From: a virus
Direction: 5' to 3' (one strand)
IMG/VR virus record: IMGVR_UViG_3300021061_000053
Coordinates: 1 to 21,037 of that record
Length of the DNA stretch: 21,037 nt
This document shows positions 12,868 through 20,891 of this stretch, piece after piece. The position numbers and the translations under genes are program-made. Below the pieces are notes generated by a model that was not told the DNA's origin, did no database searches, and worked only from the letters and a program-made list of their open reading frames with translations. Numbering within the stretch: position 1 is the stretch's first letter; every line of letters begins with the position of its first letter.

Positions 12868-13980
12868 TTAGCTCCTTTGTTGAACAGGCATAATTAGGCA
12901 GTTGTAATTAGACTCGATAACCACTGGGGATAATGGCTTCTCACCCTGCTTAATCTTTATTTCCTTGGTTGTTCCTTTTTGTAGAACTTCCAATAAATAA
13001 TGGAGATTAAACGCTAACTTCTGTAAAGAGCCTTTACAACCAACCACTTGCGTAATTACAAGCTCTCTATCGCTATTTAGAACGTCAATCCTTAAACCAT
13101 CATGGATCAGTAGAGTTACAAGAGGTGGGTTGTATTCCTTTTTATCTAAAACTTTAGAGGCTGTCTGGATGACATTTAGCAGGTCTAAGCGGTTGATGAT
13201 GGCTTCATATTTGATATCTGTGGGGATGATACCGAAATATTTTGGGTATTGTCCTTCTAGCAACCTGCTTCTTAACGTTGTCTTAACCTCAACTAAAGTA
13301 AAAAGAATTTCTTCTTTGGTAAAAGTAACTAATAATTCTGAGTCGGATGCCTTTTTCAGAGTTCTCAACAATTCTTCACAGGTTTTTCCAGGAATGGTTA
13401 AACTCTCCAGGTTGGGGAACTCACCATCAAATGAGATGTAGGCTAGTCTGTGTCCATCCGTTGCTGCAAAGTTAATAAGTCCTAAATCAGAAGCATTTAT
13501 ATTCACACCACATAAAACCTGTTTCGTTTCGTCTAGGCTGGTGGCGAAGATTGTTGATTCTAGCGCCTCTATAAGGTTTTTACGATCAGTTAAAAACTGT
13601 TGTGGTTCTACTAGAGGGTCTATTTCGGGTAATTCGTCATCAATTAGCGATAACCTCACGGCGTTGCAATCATCCCCAACATTTAAATTACCCCTTACTA
13701 CCTCTAAAGATATATTTTCACTAGATAGCGCCCTTACAGTATCTTTCAGCTTTTTAGCTTTGGTATAAAACTTTGTATCCTGTAATACATTTGAGATATT
13801 ATTTATTGCTATTGTTAACTCCTGATTTAGGTTAAAACACCTCATGACTAACAACCCTTTCCTACTATCTGTTGTTAGCTCAACCCCTTCTAGAATCTCA
13901 TGTGTGGGTCTTTGAGGGACAATTTTCACGAGCCTGTCAAGTGCTGACAATAGCTGTTTGCGATCGGCTATAATAGTCAT
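12868..13980 (-). CDS. dnaN: DNA polymerase III beta subunit-like sliding clamp
   Basis: The sequence begins MTIIADRKQLLSALDRLVKIVPQRPTHEILEGV, the typical start of a bacterial beta clamp (helix, then the strand VxLxxD). At 370 residues it has the normal length for three clamp domains (about 1-120, 121-250 and 251-370). FAATDGHRLAYI in the second domain matches the conserved TDGHRL signature, and the end CLIMPVQ matches the family's MPM/V terminus that forms the peptide-binding pocket. The clamp is a dimeric ring that tethers polymerases to DNA. An extended -10 box lies upstream. As the window also encodes a polymerase ending in a clamp-binding-like peptide, this clamp probably serves that enzyme. 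Confidence 0.95.
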   Translation of the reverse strand: MTIIADRKQLLSALDRLVKIVPQRPTHEILEGVELTTDSRKGLLVMRCFNLNQELTIAINNISNVLQDTKFYTKAKKLKDTVRALSSENISLEVVRGNLNVGDDCNAVRLSLIDDELPEIDPLVEPQQFLTDRKNLIEALESTIFATSLDETKQVLCGVNINASDLGLINFAATDGHRLAYISFDGEFPNLESLTIPGKTCEELLRTLKKASDSELLVTFTKEEILFTLVEVKTTLRSRLLEGQYPKYFGIIPTDIKYEAIINRLDLLNVIQTASKVLDKKEYNPPLVTLLIHDGLRIDVLNSDRELVITQVVGCKGSLQKLAFNLHYLLEVLQKGTTKEIKIKQGEKPLSPVVIESNYNCLIMPVQQRS

Positions 13981-14005
13981 ATATTAAAATTATAAACACT
14001 ATTAT

Positions 14006-14014
14006 ATTATAGCA
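14006..14014 (-). promoter_or_regulatory. Extended -10 box of the dnaN-phosphoesterase operon
   Basis: Minus-strand TGCTATAAT is a perfect extended -10 box, 25 bases before the dnaN-like ATG. No clear -35 box is seen, as is usual for extended -10 promoters. Confidence 0.6.
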
Positions 14015-14055
14015 TTTTAAGAGGTTATTAGAATTTTCTATCAAAATTGAATAAT

Positions 14056-14069
14056 AGTACCCCAGTACT
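14056..14069. promoter_or_regulatory. Candidate LexA (SOS) box
   Basis: AGTACCCCAGTACT fits the cyanobacterial LexA consensus RGTACNNNDGTWCB at every fixed position and is flanked by T and A that extend the palindrome. It lies 44 bases before the 14114 ATG, just upstream of a -10-like TAGAAT (14082-14087), and about 75 bases upstream of dnaN. It could place the 14114 gene under host SOS control. Confidence 0.6.
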
Positions 14070-14113
14070 ACTAAAAAGGACTAGAATAGAAGGACAATTA
14101 TTAGGGGGTATCT

Positions 14114-14488
14114 ATGATCACACTTGTGCTTTTACTTTATGGGTATACCCTGAACGTCAAAGAAATAACTGATGGCTACTGCGGTGAGATTGTAGATTGT
14201 CGTGAAAATATCATAGTAGATTCAAAATTCCAAAATATCTTAGAGGCTGAGAAATGGTTTGAATTGAAAGTTTGCAAGCTCTTTGTAAACGAAAATAAAC
14301 ATCCCACAGTTTTATTCTGCGGGATTACCGGAGATATAATTCACAGAAACCTAGAAGCTGGGAAGTATTCGGATCAGAGTATCTATGAGTATTTCGATAG
14401 AATACGCTCAACAAATGAAAAACCCCCCATCGAAAACTACAATGTAGAGATTATGAAAGGAGGTTTTATTCTTATGTCGTTTAAGTAA
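14114..14488 (+). CDS. Unknown protein, possibly SOS-regulated (124 residues)
   Basis: I do not recognise it. The protein is strand-rich with a short hydrophobic start (MITLVLLLYGYTL) too short to be a confident signal peptide. The middle holds ILEAEKWFELKVCKLF, probably a helix, followed by strands (TVLFCGITGDII). Three cysteines are scattered without a metal pattern. AGGGGG precedes the ATG. Its promoter region contains the LexA-like box at 14056. It is divergent from dnaN and convergent with the 15449 regulator, whose stop is only four bases away, so antisense overlap of the two transcripts is likely. Confidence 0.75.
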   Translation: MITLVLLLYGYTLNVKEITDGYCGEIVDCRENIIVDSKFQNILEAEKWFELKVCKLFVNENKHPTVLFCGITGDIIHRNLEAGKYSDQSIYEYFDRIRSTNEKPPIENYNVEIMKGGFILMSFK

Positions 14489-14492
14489 ACAC

Positions 14493-15449
14493 CTAACTTG
14501 TTCGGTTTAATGCCGCCTTTAACTCCTCGACACTCTTTAGCTTGTTAATTGGATCGATGATTGGGTGTGTATCACTCATCCAACTAACAACATCAAACAA
14601 GTATGGTATCAAACCCATCATCTTTGATTCTAAAAATGTATACCTGCCATCTACACCATCATCTTTAATCATTTCAACGATGGAGTTATTTTCTAATTGT
14701 GCATTTATGTCTGCCTTAGTTATTTTTTGAAGATGGGTTGATATATCAAGCAAAACTTTAAGTCTTGCTCTCTCCTGGTCATTTAGTTCGACAACCTTTT
14801 CTTGGGTATCATTGTCCGTTGAACCATATCGATATTTCAACGCCGTTATTGCTTGGTTCAGCACGTTTATCTCTCGGCTGATTAAATCAATAAGTTCTTT
14901 GGGTGGTATCTCACCAAACATATTAGCTATTTCATTATCAGGCATTGTTTCATTACCTTTAAAGAAATTATAATATGTTCCTTCTGATTTACCAGGGGAT
15001 GATTCAAAGTCAACGGATAAATCAATTTTATATTCTGACTTATTTTTTTTTCCTAAGCCAGAATAAGTTAGCAACTTAGAAGGTGAAAAATCAGCTTCAC
15101 TTAAAAAGCGTTCCCATATATCAGTGGGAACATTGAGCCATTTTCGTATAACCTTCAATTTTGTTATATGAGGCACTTTTGCTGGGTTTCTATCTTTCTC
15201 AAGATATTGGTATACCGTCCCTTGAGAATAATCGAGCTCATCCATAAGCTTTTGTACATCTGCATATTTTTCTTCTACAAGATATACAAAAAGTTGATGG
15301 ATTTTTCTACCGATTAGTTGATGTTTTTCATTGTTGTGGAATCTTTTTTGCCCCTCAGCAACTCTTTCTTTGTGTTCTTCGTCACAAGTTCTAGCTGGTT
15401 TGGCTTTTGGGGGCGTAGTTACAGGTTTCCTCTCTGCTGTCGTGGTCAT
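14493..15449 (-). CDS. Helix-turn-helix regulator (318 residues)
   Basis: A disordered, proline- and lysine-rich N-terminus (residues 1-40) leads to an XRE-like helix-turn-helix at about residues 48-105, with YADVQKLMDELDYSQGTVYQ as the core and a following helix (PHITKLKVIRKWLNVP). The rest contains a long helix (about 190-250, LIDLISREINVLNQAITALK) that may dimerise and a C-terminal domain of unknown type. No S24 peptidase is present, so it is not a CI/LexA-like self-cleaving repressor. GGAG precedes the ATG. Two direct repeats upstream may be its own operator. It is a candidate for the phage's main transcription regulator, by inference. Confidence 0.8.
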   Translation of the reverse strand: MTTTAERKPVTTPPKAKPARTCDEEHKERVAEGQKRFHNNEKHQLIGRKIHQLFVYLVEEKYADVQKLMDELDYSQGTVYQYLEKDRNPAKVPHITKLKVIRKWLNVPTDIWERFLSEADFSPSKLLTYSGLGKKNKSEYKIDLSVDFESSPGKSEGTYYNFFKGNETMPDNEIANMFGEIPPKELIDLISREINVLNQAITALKYRYGSTDNDTQEKVVELNDQERARLKVLLDISTHLQKITKADINAQLENNSIVEMIKDDGVDGRYTFLESKMMGLIPYLFDVVSWMSDTHPIIDPINKLKSVEELKAALNRTS

Positions 15450-15515
15450 GTAAACTCCTGTTTCAGTCTGTGATTAGTTCTTCCTCTAAATGTAAATATA
15501 ACATATTCATAATAT

Positions 15516-15550
15516 ATATCACTATTTTTATGTTAAAAGCAATATCACTA
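15516..15550. repeat. Paired ATATCACTA direct repeats
   Basis: ATATCACTA occurs at 15516-15524 and 15542-15550, start to start 26 bases. They sit in the divergent region between the HTH regulator and the NlpC/P60 gene and could be operator half-sites. Confidence 0.4.
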
Positions 15551-15587
15551 ATTCTAAATCAAACTATAAAAAAATCAATATACTCTT

Positions 15588-16016
15588 ATGAATTTAGAGA
15601 AATTAGAAAAAGAGAATCGCATCCTAGAAGAGGCTAGAGGGTGGCTTGGGACTACTTGGAGGGCTGGACAGTCAACTAAGGGGGTTTCGTGCGACTGCGT
15701 GGGTCTGGTGTGCGGTGTGGGGAGGAATCTAGGATTAGATGCTAAACCAGAAAACTATTCTCAGATTCCTCAGGGTGACAGCTTGATTGACGAGGTGGGG
15801 AAGTTTGCTGATCAGATACCGATTGATGAAGCTCTACCAGGTGATATTCTAGTGTTTCGATTATTCTCTAACGGCAACCCTCAGCATATAGGTTTCAAAT
15901 CCACTGATGGGAAGTTTATCCATGCTGATGCCAGATCAAGAATTAGGGCTGTCGTGGAAGTGCCGATCGGATACTGGCAAGACAAGATTGTGGCGGCTTT
16001 TAGAATACCGATTTGA
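15588..16016 (+). CDS. NlpC/P60-type tail-tip peptidase
   Basis: This is a cell-wall-cutting cysteine peptidase of the kind carried in phage tail tips (lambda gpK and the gene transfer agent Orfg14 type). The catalytic Cys lies in SCDCVGLV (C37 most likely), the His in PQHIGF (H100) and a third polar residue in FIHADARS (H112), in the correct order for the family. ALPGDILVF before the His is the usual strand. At 142 residues it is the compact phage form and has no signal peptide, as expected for a virion protein. It is separated from the large tail gene by the minus-strand gene at 16167, whereas these genes are usually neighbours. No clear ribosome-binding site is seen. Confidence 0.9.
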   Translation: MNLEKLEKENRILEEARGWLGTTWRAGQSTKGVSCDCVGLVCGVGRNLGLDAKPENYSQIPQGDSLIDEVGKFADQIPIDEALPGDILVFRLFSNGNPQHIGFKSTDGKFIHADARSRIRAVVEVPIGYWQDKIVAAFRIPI

Positions 16017-16120
16017 GTATTGCACACCACTCTTAATACTATAAGGACTATCGAACACCTTAAACCTATACGGTAAGAGGATTGTAGCGTTTTAAAGTTT
16101 TTATAAAATTTCCACTAAAA

Positions 16121-16140
16121 AGCCCCTGATCTTAGGGGCT
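16121..16140 (-). terminator. Terminator of the 16167 gene
   Basis: AGCCCCT (16121-16127) pairs with AGGGGCT (16134-16140) around 6 bases. On minus it is followed by TTTTTAG. It may also stop plus-strand transcripts from the NlpC/P60 gene. Confidence 0.82.
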
Positions 16141-16166
16141 ATAAGCTATTATTCTTTTGGTGAGTT

Positions 16167-16832
16167 TTAACCTAATACAGAGATTGCCACCTCATGAGTT
16201 TTGCCAAGTTTCCGTACAACATGATAAGCCGCTTCAGCATTGTTAAGTTTTGCTAACTCATAACTGCTATATTCTTTAATTGGTTTGACAGGTAGTTTGG
16301 CACAGGCTTTAAATTGGTTAACTCGCTCGGCATACTCAATACCACTTTCCAAACCGTCAGCTTTCCACCAAGCGGTAATAGTAGGATGGAAATTCTCGCG
16401 GTGTACCATTCTCTCAAGTAAATATTCCTGACGCTCTTTTTGCTCGAACTTCACGCCAAAGCTATCAGCGAATAATTGAGTTAAAGATAGACCAATTAAA
16501 GCATCTCGGAAATCTTGAGCTTTCTTATTGCCTGCCCGGTCTAGCTTGGCTATAACCTTCTCAAAATCTGTAAGATTTACATAGCTAATCTTTTGGTTGC
16601 CTAGTTCCGTAGGGATTTTGTCAGGACGAAAACCCTTGCCCATTAAGCGTTTCAGGTATGTTGTAGTGTACTCTTTGTTAGTACCAATTCCAACATCACC
16701 ACCGAATAAATCAAAGATCTGCGGAACCGCGACAGCGTAAGCGCCATCGGGAAGCATCAGTCCGTTTATCTTGAGTTTGCCAACGGGTACTTCTGCAATG
16801 ATCGCCTTTTTAACAATGTTAGAATTAGTCAT
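16167..16832 (-). CDS. Conserved cyanobacterial-type protein of unknown function
   Basis: The 221-residue protein has an N-terminal strand-rich part (VGKLKINGLMLPDGAYAVAV) and a mostly helical rest with FEKVIAKLDRAGNKKAQDF and LIGLSLTQLFADSFGVKF. I have a memory of many cyanobacterial proteins with the same order (a MLPDG..YAVAV start, LDRKGN, then LSLxQLFxDAFG), found on chromosomes and plasmids and without known function. A DNA-binding or antirepressor role is possible, with nothing firm to show it. It sits alone on minus within the plus-strand tail region, with its own terminator and a hairpin upstream, which looks like a later insertion (a moron-type gene). Confidence 0.82.
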   Translation of the reverse strand: MTNSNIVKKAIIAEVPVGKLKINGLMLPDGAYAVAVPQIFDLFGGDVGIGTNKEYTTTYLKRLMGKGFRPDKIPTELGNQKISYVNLTDFEKVIAKLDRAGNKKAQDFRDALIGLSLTQLFADSFGVKFEQKERQEYLLERMVHRENFHPTITAWWKADGLESGIEYAERVNQFKACAKLPVKPIKEYSSYELAKLNNAEAAYHVVRKLGKTHEVAISVLG

Positions 16833-16858
16833 GTGAGTCTACCTAGTTTAGATTTACT

Positions 16859-16889
16859 GCTCCTGGATGTGTGAAGCATCACGAGGAGC
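16859..16889 (-). other. Hairpin in the leader of the 16167 gene
   Basis: GCTCCT (16859-16864) pairs with AGGAGC (16884-16889), with an inner GATG/CATC stem. It has no T-run and lies about 26 bases before the minus-strand ATG, so it could affect message stability or translation. Confidence 0.4.
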
Positions 16890-16955
16890 TATCTCTATTG
16901 TAATATTTTTTCTAGTTTAGTTGTTAAAATTATAAAATTTATGCTATATTATAAG

Positions 16956-17050
16956 GGTAGTTAACAAATGGTCTTTAATCTTCGTTTTCCTCTTAATTTC
17001 TGCTTAAAGGCAACAGGTGGGTTTCCTCTCTCAACCTGTTGTTTTTTCTT
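16956..17050 (+). ncRNA. Candidate small RNA of about 95 bases
   Basis: On plus, TTGTTA (16921-16926) and TATATT (16945-16950), 18 bases apart, predict a start near 16956. A strong terminator (17011-17047) ends the transcript about 95 bases later and before the tail gene. No convincing ORF lies between. It could be an independent small RNA or an attenuated leader of the 17120 gene. Confidence 0.35.
17011..17047 (+). terminator. Plus-strand intrinsic terminator before the tail gene
   Basis: CAACAGGT (17011-17018) pairs with ACCTGTTG (17034-17041) around 15 bases, followed directly by TTTTTTCTTTT. No protein gene precedes it on the plus strand, so it must end a short RNA or control read-through into 17120. 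Confidence 0.75.
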
Positions 17051-17119
17051 TTAAATATTTGAGATAAGTTTAAACTCATAACAAGTCAAACTAAATATAT
17101 TAATACTATTATTTGTTAA

Positions 17120-19663
17120 ATGGCTAATGTAGCTTTATCCCTTGGTATAACTGTTGCTACTAACTTTCTGCTTGGTCTTTTCAAAAATAATGAGAAGGTA
17201 GAGACTGACCTGCCTGATGCTGAGTTTGGCTCTGGCATCCCCAAATACTATGGAATTGTTCGGCATGATGGCTGTTCTATGTTTTGGGCTACAGAGATTG
17301 TGCAAGGTAGACGAGGTGGTAAAGGGGGTAAGGGTGGAGCAGAATTTAGTGTTAATGCTGCATTCCTCATTGGTGAGCCAATAGATAGCGTTAGGCGCAT
17401 CTGGGCTAACGGTAAGCTGGTTTATTCCACTATTGGAGATAGTGAAACGGGAACTAGCGCAAGTAATTTTCTAAGCCGATATTGCAACATCTATACGGGG
17501 AATCAAACAGCACCAGATAGCGTAATTGCCAGCTATGATCCAGATCCTCCAGCGTTTGTCAATCGTAGTTATCTTGTCTTGCATGATTATCCCACCGATG
17601 ATTTTGGTGGTGGATCATCACTTCCCAAAATTGACGTGGAAGTAATTTCGTCTGAAAATCCTACATTAAGTAGTATTTTTTCAGATGTTTGTATTAGGGC
17701 TGGCTTATCCCCATCAGAGTTTAATGTATCTAAGCTCGTGGGTAATGTAAAAGGTATACCATTCAAACAATCAGGGGAGGCATATAGAGAGTTCTTAGAA
17801 AACTTAATGCAGCTATATCAAATCATCACCTATGAGGAAAATGGCGTTGTTCATTTTCTACACCAGATGCAGGATAAGATAAGAACCACACTTGGTACAA
17901 ATGATTTAGCTAGTGGTGAGGCTGAAGAAGAAATAAAAGACAGATATATTGAGCGAACAATAAGTGATCGTGAGTTACCTTCAAAAGTTGAGATTGAATT
18001 TAGAAATATAGAAGATGATCATGAAGCTGGCTTTCAGTTTGCCTTTAATCCGGTTCGCACCTACGATACACCCGTGAGCGTCAACACTGACTGGGTAGCT
18101 ACAAACAATGAAGTACTAACCCAATCAACTCGTATCCTCGCACAATTAGACCTACAAAAAACAAGATATGAGGGAATAAGCCTTTTACCATCGTGGTACG
18201 GATTAAAGGTTGGGGATGTTGTCAATCTTCCAGTGAGAGGAGCAAAGCAACCAATTCAAATAGAAAAAATAAATGTTGGTGCTAATTTAATATTACAAAT
18301 TGATGGTTATGTTTATGGCGGCATCACTCCTGCTGGCACCACACCCAATATTACTAATTTAAATACCGTTTACACTACAAATCAAACTACAACTATCACT
18401 CACACGCCAACCCAAAACATTACAGTGTCAGGTGTGGCGGAGGTTGTACCGCTTGATATACCACTTCTAGATGAGCGCGATTCCGAGAAGGGAATTTATA
18501 TTGCTATATCTGCTCCTGAGACTTGGAAAATAGGGCAATTATTTGTATCAGAAGATAATGCTAACTTTACAGGGTCAATGACCCTCACCGATCAATCGGT
18601 TATTGGTACTGTTGCAGAAATTTTACCAGGTGGATTTGAATTGGGTGATATAGACATCACCAGCGTTTTAACAGTAACTCTATCTAGTGGGATAGTAGAT
18701 GGATTAGAACCCTCTACACAATCAGAATTTGAAGCAAATAAACACTTGGCACTGATTGGTAAAGAAATTATAGTATTTAAGAATGCTACAGAAACAACCC
18801 CTGGTGTTTGGTCTATATCTCACTTTAAAAGGGGCTACAAAGGCACTGAAAGCCAAATTAGTACCCATACATCAAATGAGCGCTTTGTTCTACTTACAGG
18901 CTATCTAGAACGCTTAGAAGGCACATCCGATCAAATAGGTAAAACAATCTACCTAAAAGCTCCTCATCAAGGTCAAGTTCTAGAAGATGTTCCTATTAGT
19001 TCTATTTTAATTACAGGTGAAAGTTTAAAACCATTACAGGTTAAAGATGCAATTGGGAATGAAGATCCAGCAAATAACTTATTGATTAGTTGGGTTGCCC
19101 AGAGTAGAGGGGTTGGTATTACCGAAGGCGAGGAAGTAGAAAAATATGAAATAGATATTCAAAACGGCTCTGGCACAGTGCTTAGAACGCTAACAACTGA
19201 TAAATCCTCAGTTATCTACTTGGCAGAAGACAGAGCAACAGACGGACTGGAAGACGCTATAAGATTAACAATTTATAAAATATCTTCTGCTGTAGGTCGT
19301 GGTTATCCAAAATCTGTAAATCCTTTAGTTTTTGGAAATCCTATAAACAGCGCCACAACAGAAGTTGCTAATCACGCAACAGCACATTTAGCGGGGGGTA
19401 GCGATCCTATTGCTTGGAGTACCGTTCACGGATCTGGTACATTAACCGCTCGTCCAGTTGCAACATCAAACAATTTTGGTTATCTGTATCTAGTAACCGA
19501 TGTCAATGGTGGTATACTCTACCGATCTGACGGTACAAACTGGGTTCAGTGTGCGCCAGGTGTTAATCAAGCGGGATCTGGTGCTGGTTTTGATGTCGAT
19601 ACCATCCTCACCTACAAAGGCGAGGTGCTTGTACATAAAGGTAATGTTTTAATCACGGTTTAA
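17120..19663 (+). CDS. Large phage tail hub/fibre protein (gpJ/GTA Orfg15-like)
   Basis: The 847-residue virion protein resembles the host-contacting tail protein of long-tailed phages and gene transfer agents. The N-terminus has FGSGIPKYYGIVRHDGC, matching the ..G.pIP..YG..R..G pattern of these proteins, then a glycine- and lysine-rich loop and a domain with IRRIWANG-like VRRIWANGKL (about residue 92). The middle (about 180-400) fits the Phage-tail_3 type of domain. Repeated strand-rich domains follow, and near residues 752-764 HATAHLAGGSDPI is a motif common in tail fibres. A small C-terminal part contains YLVTDVNGGILYRSDGTNWV. No strong ribosome-binding site precedes the ATG. The next gene starts four bases after its stop. 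Confidence 0.88.
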   Translation: MANVALSLGITVATNFLLGLFKNNEKVETDLPDAEFGSGIPKYYGIVRHDGCSMFWATEIVQGRRGGKGGKGGAEFSVNAAFLIGEPIDSVRRIWANGKLVYSTIGDSETGTSASNFLSRYCNIYTGNQTAPDSVIASYDPDPPAFVNRSYLVLHDYPTDDFGGGSSLPKIDVEVISSENPTLSSIFSDVCIRAGLSPSEFNVSKLVGNVKGIPFKQSGEAYREFLENLMQLYQIITYEENGVVHFLHQMQDKIRTTLGTNDLASGEAEEEIKDRYIERTISDRELPSKVEIEFRNIEDDHEAGFQFAFNPVRTYDTPVSVNTDWVATNNEVLTQSTRILAQLDLQKTRYEGISLLPSWYGLKVGDVVNLPVRGAKQPIQIEKINVGANLILQIDGYVYGGITPAGTTPNITNLNTVYTTNQTTTITHTPTQNITVSGVAEVVPLDIPLLDERDSEKGIYIAISAPETWKIGQLFVSEDNANFTGSMTLTDQSVIGTVAEILPGGFELGDIDITSVLTVTLSSGIVDGLEPSTQSEFEANKHLALIGKEIIVFKNATETTPGVWSISHFKRGYKGTESQISTHTSNERFVLLTGYLERLEGTSDQIGKTIYLKAPHQGQVLEDVPISSILITGESLKPLQVKDAIGNEDPANNLLISWVAQSRGVGITEGEEVEKYEIDIQNGSGTVLRTLTTDKSSVIYLAEDRATDGLEDAIRLTIYKISSAVGRGYPKSVNPLVFGNPINSATTEVANHATAHLAGGSDPIAWSTVHGSGTLTARPVATSNNFGYLYLVTDVNGGILYRSDGTNWVQCAPGVNQAGSGAGFDVDTILTYKGEVLVHKGNVLITV

Positions 19664-19666
19664 ATT

Positions 19667-20032
19667 ATGGCAGATATATCAACAGAATCAATTGTTTATA
19701 CAAAACCACAAGCTGTAACACCAATGAGTGTTAACTATATCCAATCAATAACTCTTAATTTATCTGAGCGTAGCAATTTTATTATTACTCCACTTACCGG
19801 AAATCTCACACTTACTTTTTCTAACCCGATACCAGGAACAGGTGGCTGTATTGAGTTACGGCAAGATTCTATAGGCGGTAGAACCTTAAGTCTGGCTGGC
19901 ACCAATGTATTGCGAAATGCTGGAACCAACCCAACACTATCAATTGCAGCAAATAGTTATGATATTTTAACTTACTACGTTGATAGTAATTCCAAGATTT
20001 GTATAAATCTCGGTATGAAAGGAGTGGCTTAA
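19667..20032 (+). CDS. Small strand-rich tail-associated protein (121 residues)
   Basis: The sequence is built of short strands with many N, T, S and G residues (FIITPLTGNLTLTFSNPIPGTGG and LSLAGTNVLRNAGTNPTLSI), like single domains of phage tail fibres. It starts four bases after the large tail gene and ends three bases before the LamG gene, so it belongs to one tail operon. A receptor-binding or fibre-tip role is inferred from context and composition. The same pattern (TGNLTLTFSNP...GGCIELRQD) occurs in many phage fibre proteins of my acquaintance, without an assigned function. Confidence 0.78.
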   Translation: MADISTESIVYTKPQAVTPMSVNYIQSITLNLSERSNFIITPLTGNLTLTFSNPIPGTGGCIELRQDSIGGRTLSLAGTNVLRNAGTNPTLSIAANSYDILTYYVDSNSKICINLGMKGVA

Positions 20033-20034
20033 TA

Positions 20035-20751
20035 ATGCACCCAAGTTCTTTATTTATTCCTGGATTTTCTGATCATAGTGCTAATGGTTCTGGTGATGCC
20101 CCTCCGTTGACAGATCCACATTATAGCAATGTGCATTTATTAATGAGTATGGATGGGGTTAATAACAGTACAAATTTTGTTAACTCCAAAACCAATAATT
20201 TAGCAACCGTTGTTGGCAACACGAAAATAGTAACCGATAAATTTAAATCTGGATCTAGTAGTGCTTATTTTGATGGTTCTGGCGACAGTCTTTATTTTCC
20301 AGGATCTGAAGTTAGTGCTGGTGGCAATACTAATTTTACAATTGAGGGTTATATATATCCAACAACAGCAAGCGAGGGAATACTTTTTACAACATATAAT
20401 ATTGGTGATGGTAGCCAACATTCGGCGATTATAGCTTGGCGATCGGTTCTTCAACTGGCTAACATTTTTGTAATTAATCAAACTATAGCATCTAATATTT
20501 GGCAACATTATGCAATAACAAGATTTGGAAATACTTGGAGAGTTTTCGTTGATGGTATTTTACAAGGATCTGCCGAAGCCGCTGCTAGTATATCACAAGG
20601 AAACAGGTTTCACATTGGTGGCAGTCCTGGCGATAATAATATAGGTGGTGTTTGGTTCACTGGATATATGGATGATATTAGAGTTACCTATGGAATTGCT
20701 CGGTATATAGACAACTTCATACCACCAACCACACCATATCCAACAAGTTAA
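20035..20751 (+). CDS. LamG (concanavalin A-like) domain tail protein
   Basis: The 238-residue protein is almost entirely one LamG/concanavalin-like jelly roll (residues about 30-228), the carbohydrate-binding type found in phage tail fibres. Signatures in order are HLLMSMDG, YFDGSGDSLYFP, FTIEGYIYP, WQHYAITR, FVDG and GYMDDIRVTYGIARY, closed by FIPPTTPYP. These match the usual LamG order (LLLHFDG, DG..DYL, FT.E.W..., W.H.A..R..., ..DG, ..DELRIT.G.ARY...F.PPT). I use the ATG at 20035, which follows AGGAGTGGCT; the longer frame begins inside the upstream gene. It most likely binds a cell-surface polysaccharide. A weak terminator follows. Confidence 0.9.
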   Translation: MHPSSLFIPGFSDHSANGSGDAPPLTDPHYSNVHLLMSMDGVNNSTNFVNSKTNNLATVVGNTKIVTDKFKSGSSSAYFDGSGDSLYFPGSEVSAGGNTNFTIEGYIYPTTASEGILFTTYNIGDGSQHSAIIAWRSVLQLANIFVINQTIASNIWQHYAITRFGNTWRVFVDGILQGSAEAAASISQGNRFHIGGSPGDNNIGGVWFTGYMDDIRVTYGIARYIDNFIPPTTPYPTS

Positions 20752-20781
20752 ACTTTAAACTGTTGGGTATGTAGTTTTTTT
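20740..20781 (+). terminator. Weak terminator after the LamG gene
   Basis: CCAACA (20740-20745) pairs with TGTTGG (20761-20766), with AGTT/AAC extending the stem. A run of seven T comes eight bases later (20774-20780). The gap makes it a weak candidate. Confidence 0.35.
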
Positions 20782-20891
20782 ACGCCTATATTTATTAATT
20801 TCTGCTTTGGTCAACCATGTGCAGAACTCTTTACAATATATTTCATTTCCAGATAATGATTATTCATATTATAGCAGAAGTATTGGTGTTA

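Noticed and set aside
13130-13768. Two plus-strand ORFs opposite the clamp gene
   Set aside because: They are antisense to conserved clamp sequence, with serine-rich composition typical of shadow frames.
16968-17054. 28-codon plus-strand ORF in the candidate small RNA
   Set aside because: It runs through the terminator stem and T-run and has no ribosome-binding site.
20755-20859. 34-codon minus-strand open stretch with a protein-like ending (CKEFCTWLTKAEINKYRRKK)
   Set aside because: It has no ATG or GTG start, and its only TTG would leave 19 residues. It could be the remnant of a lost gene, but this cannot be shown from one sequence.
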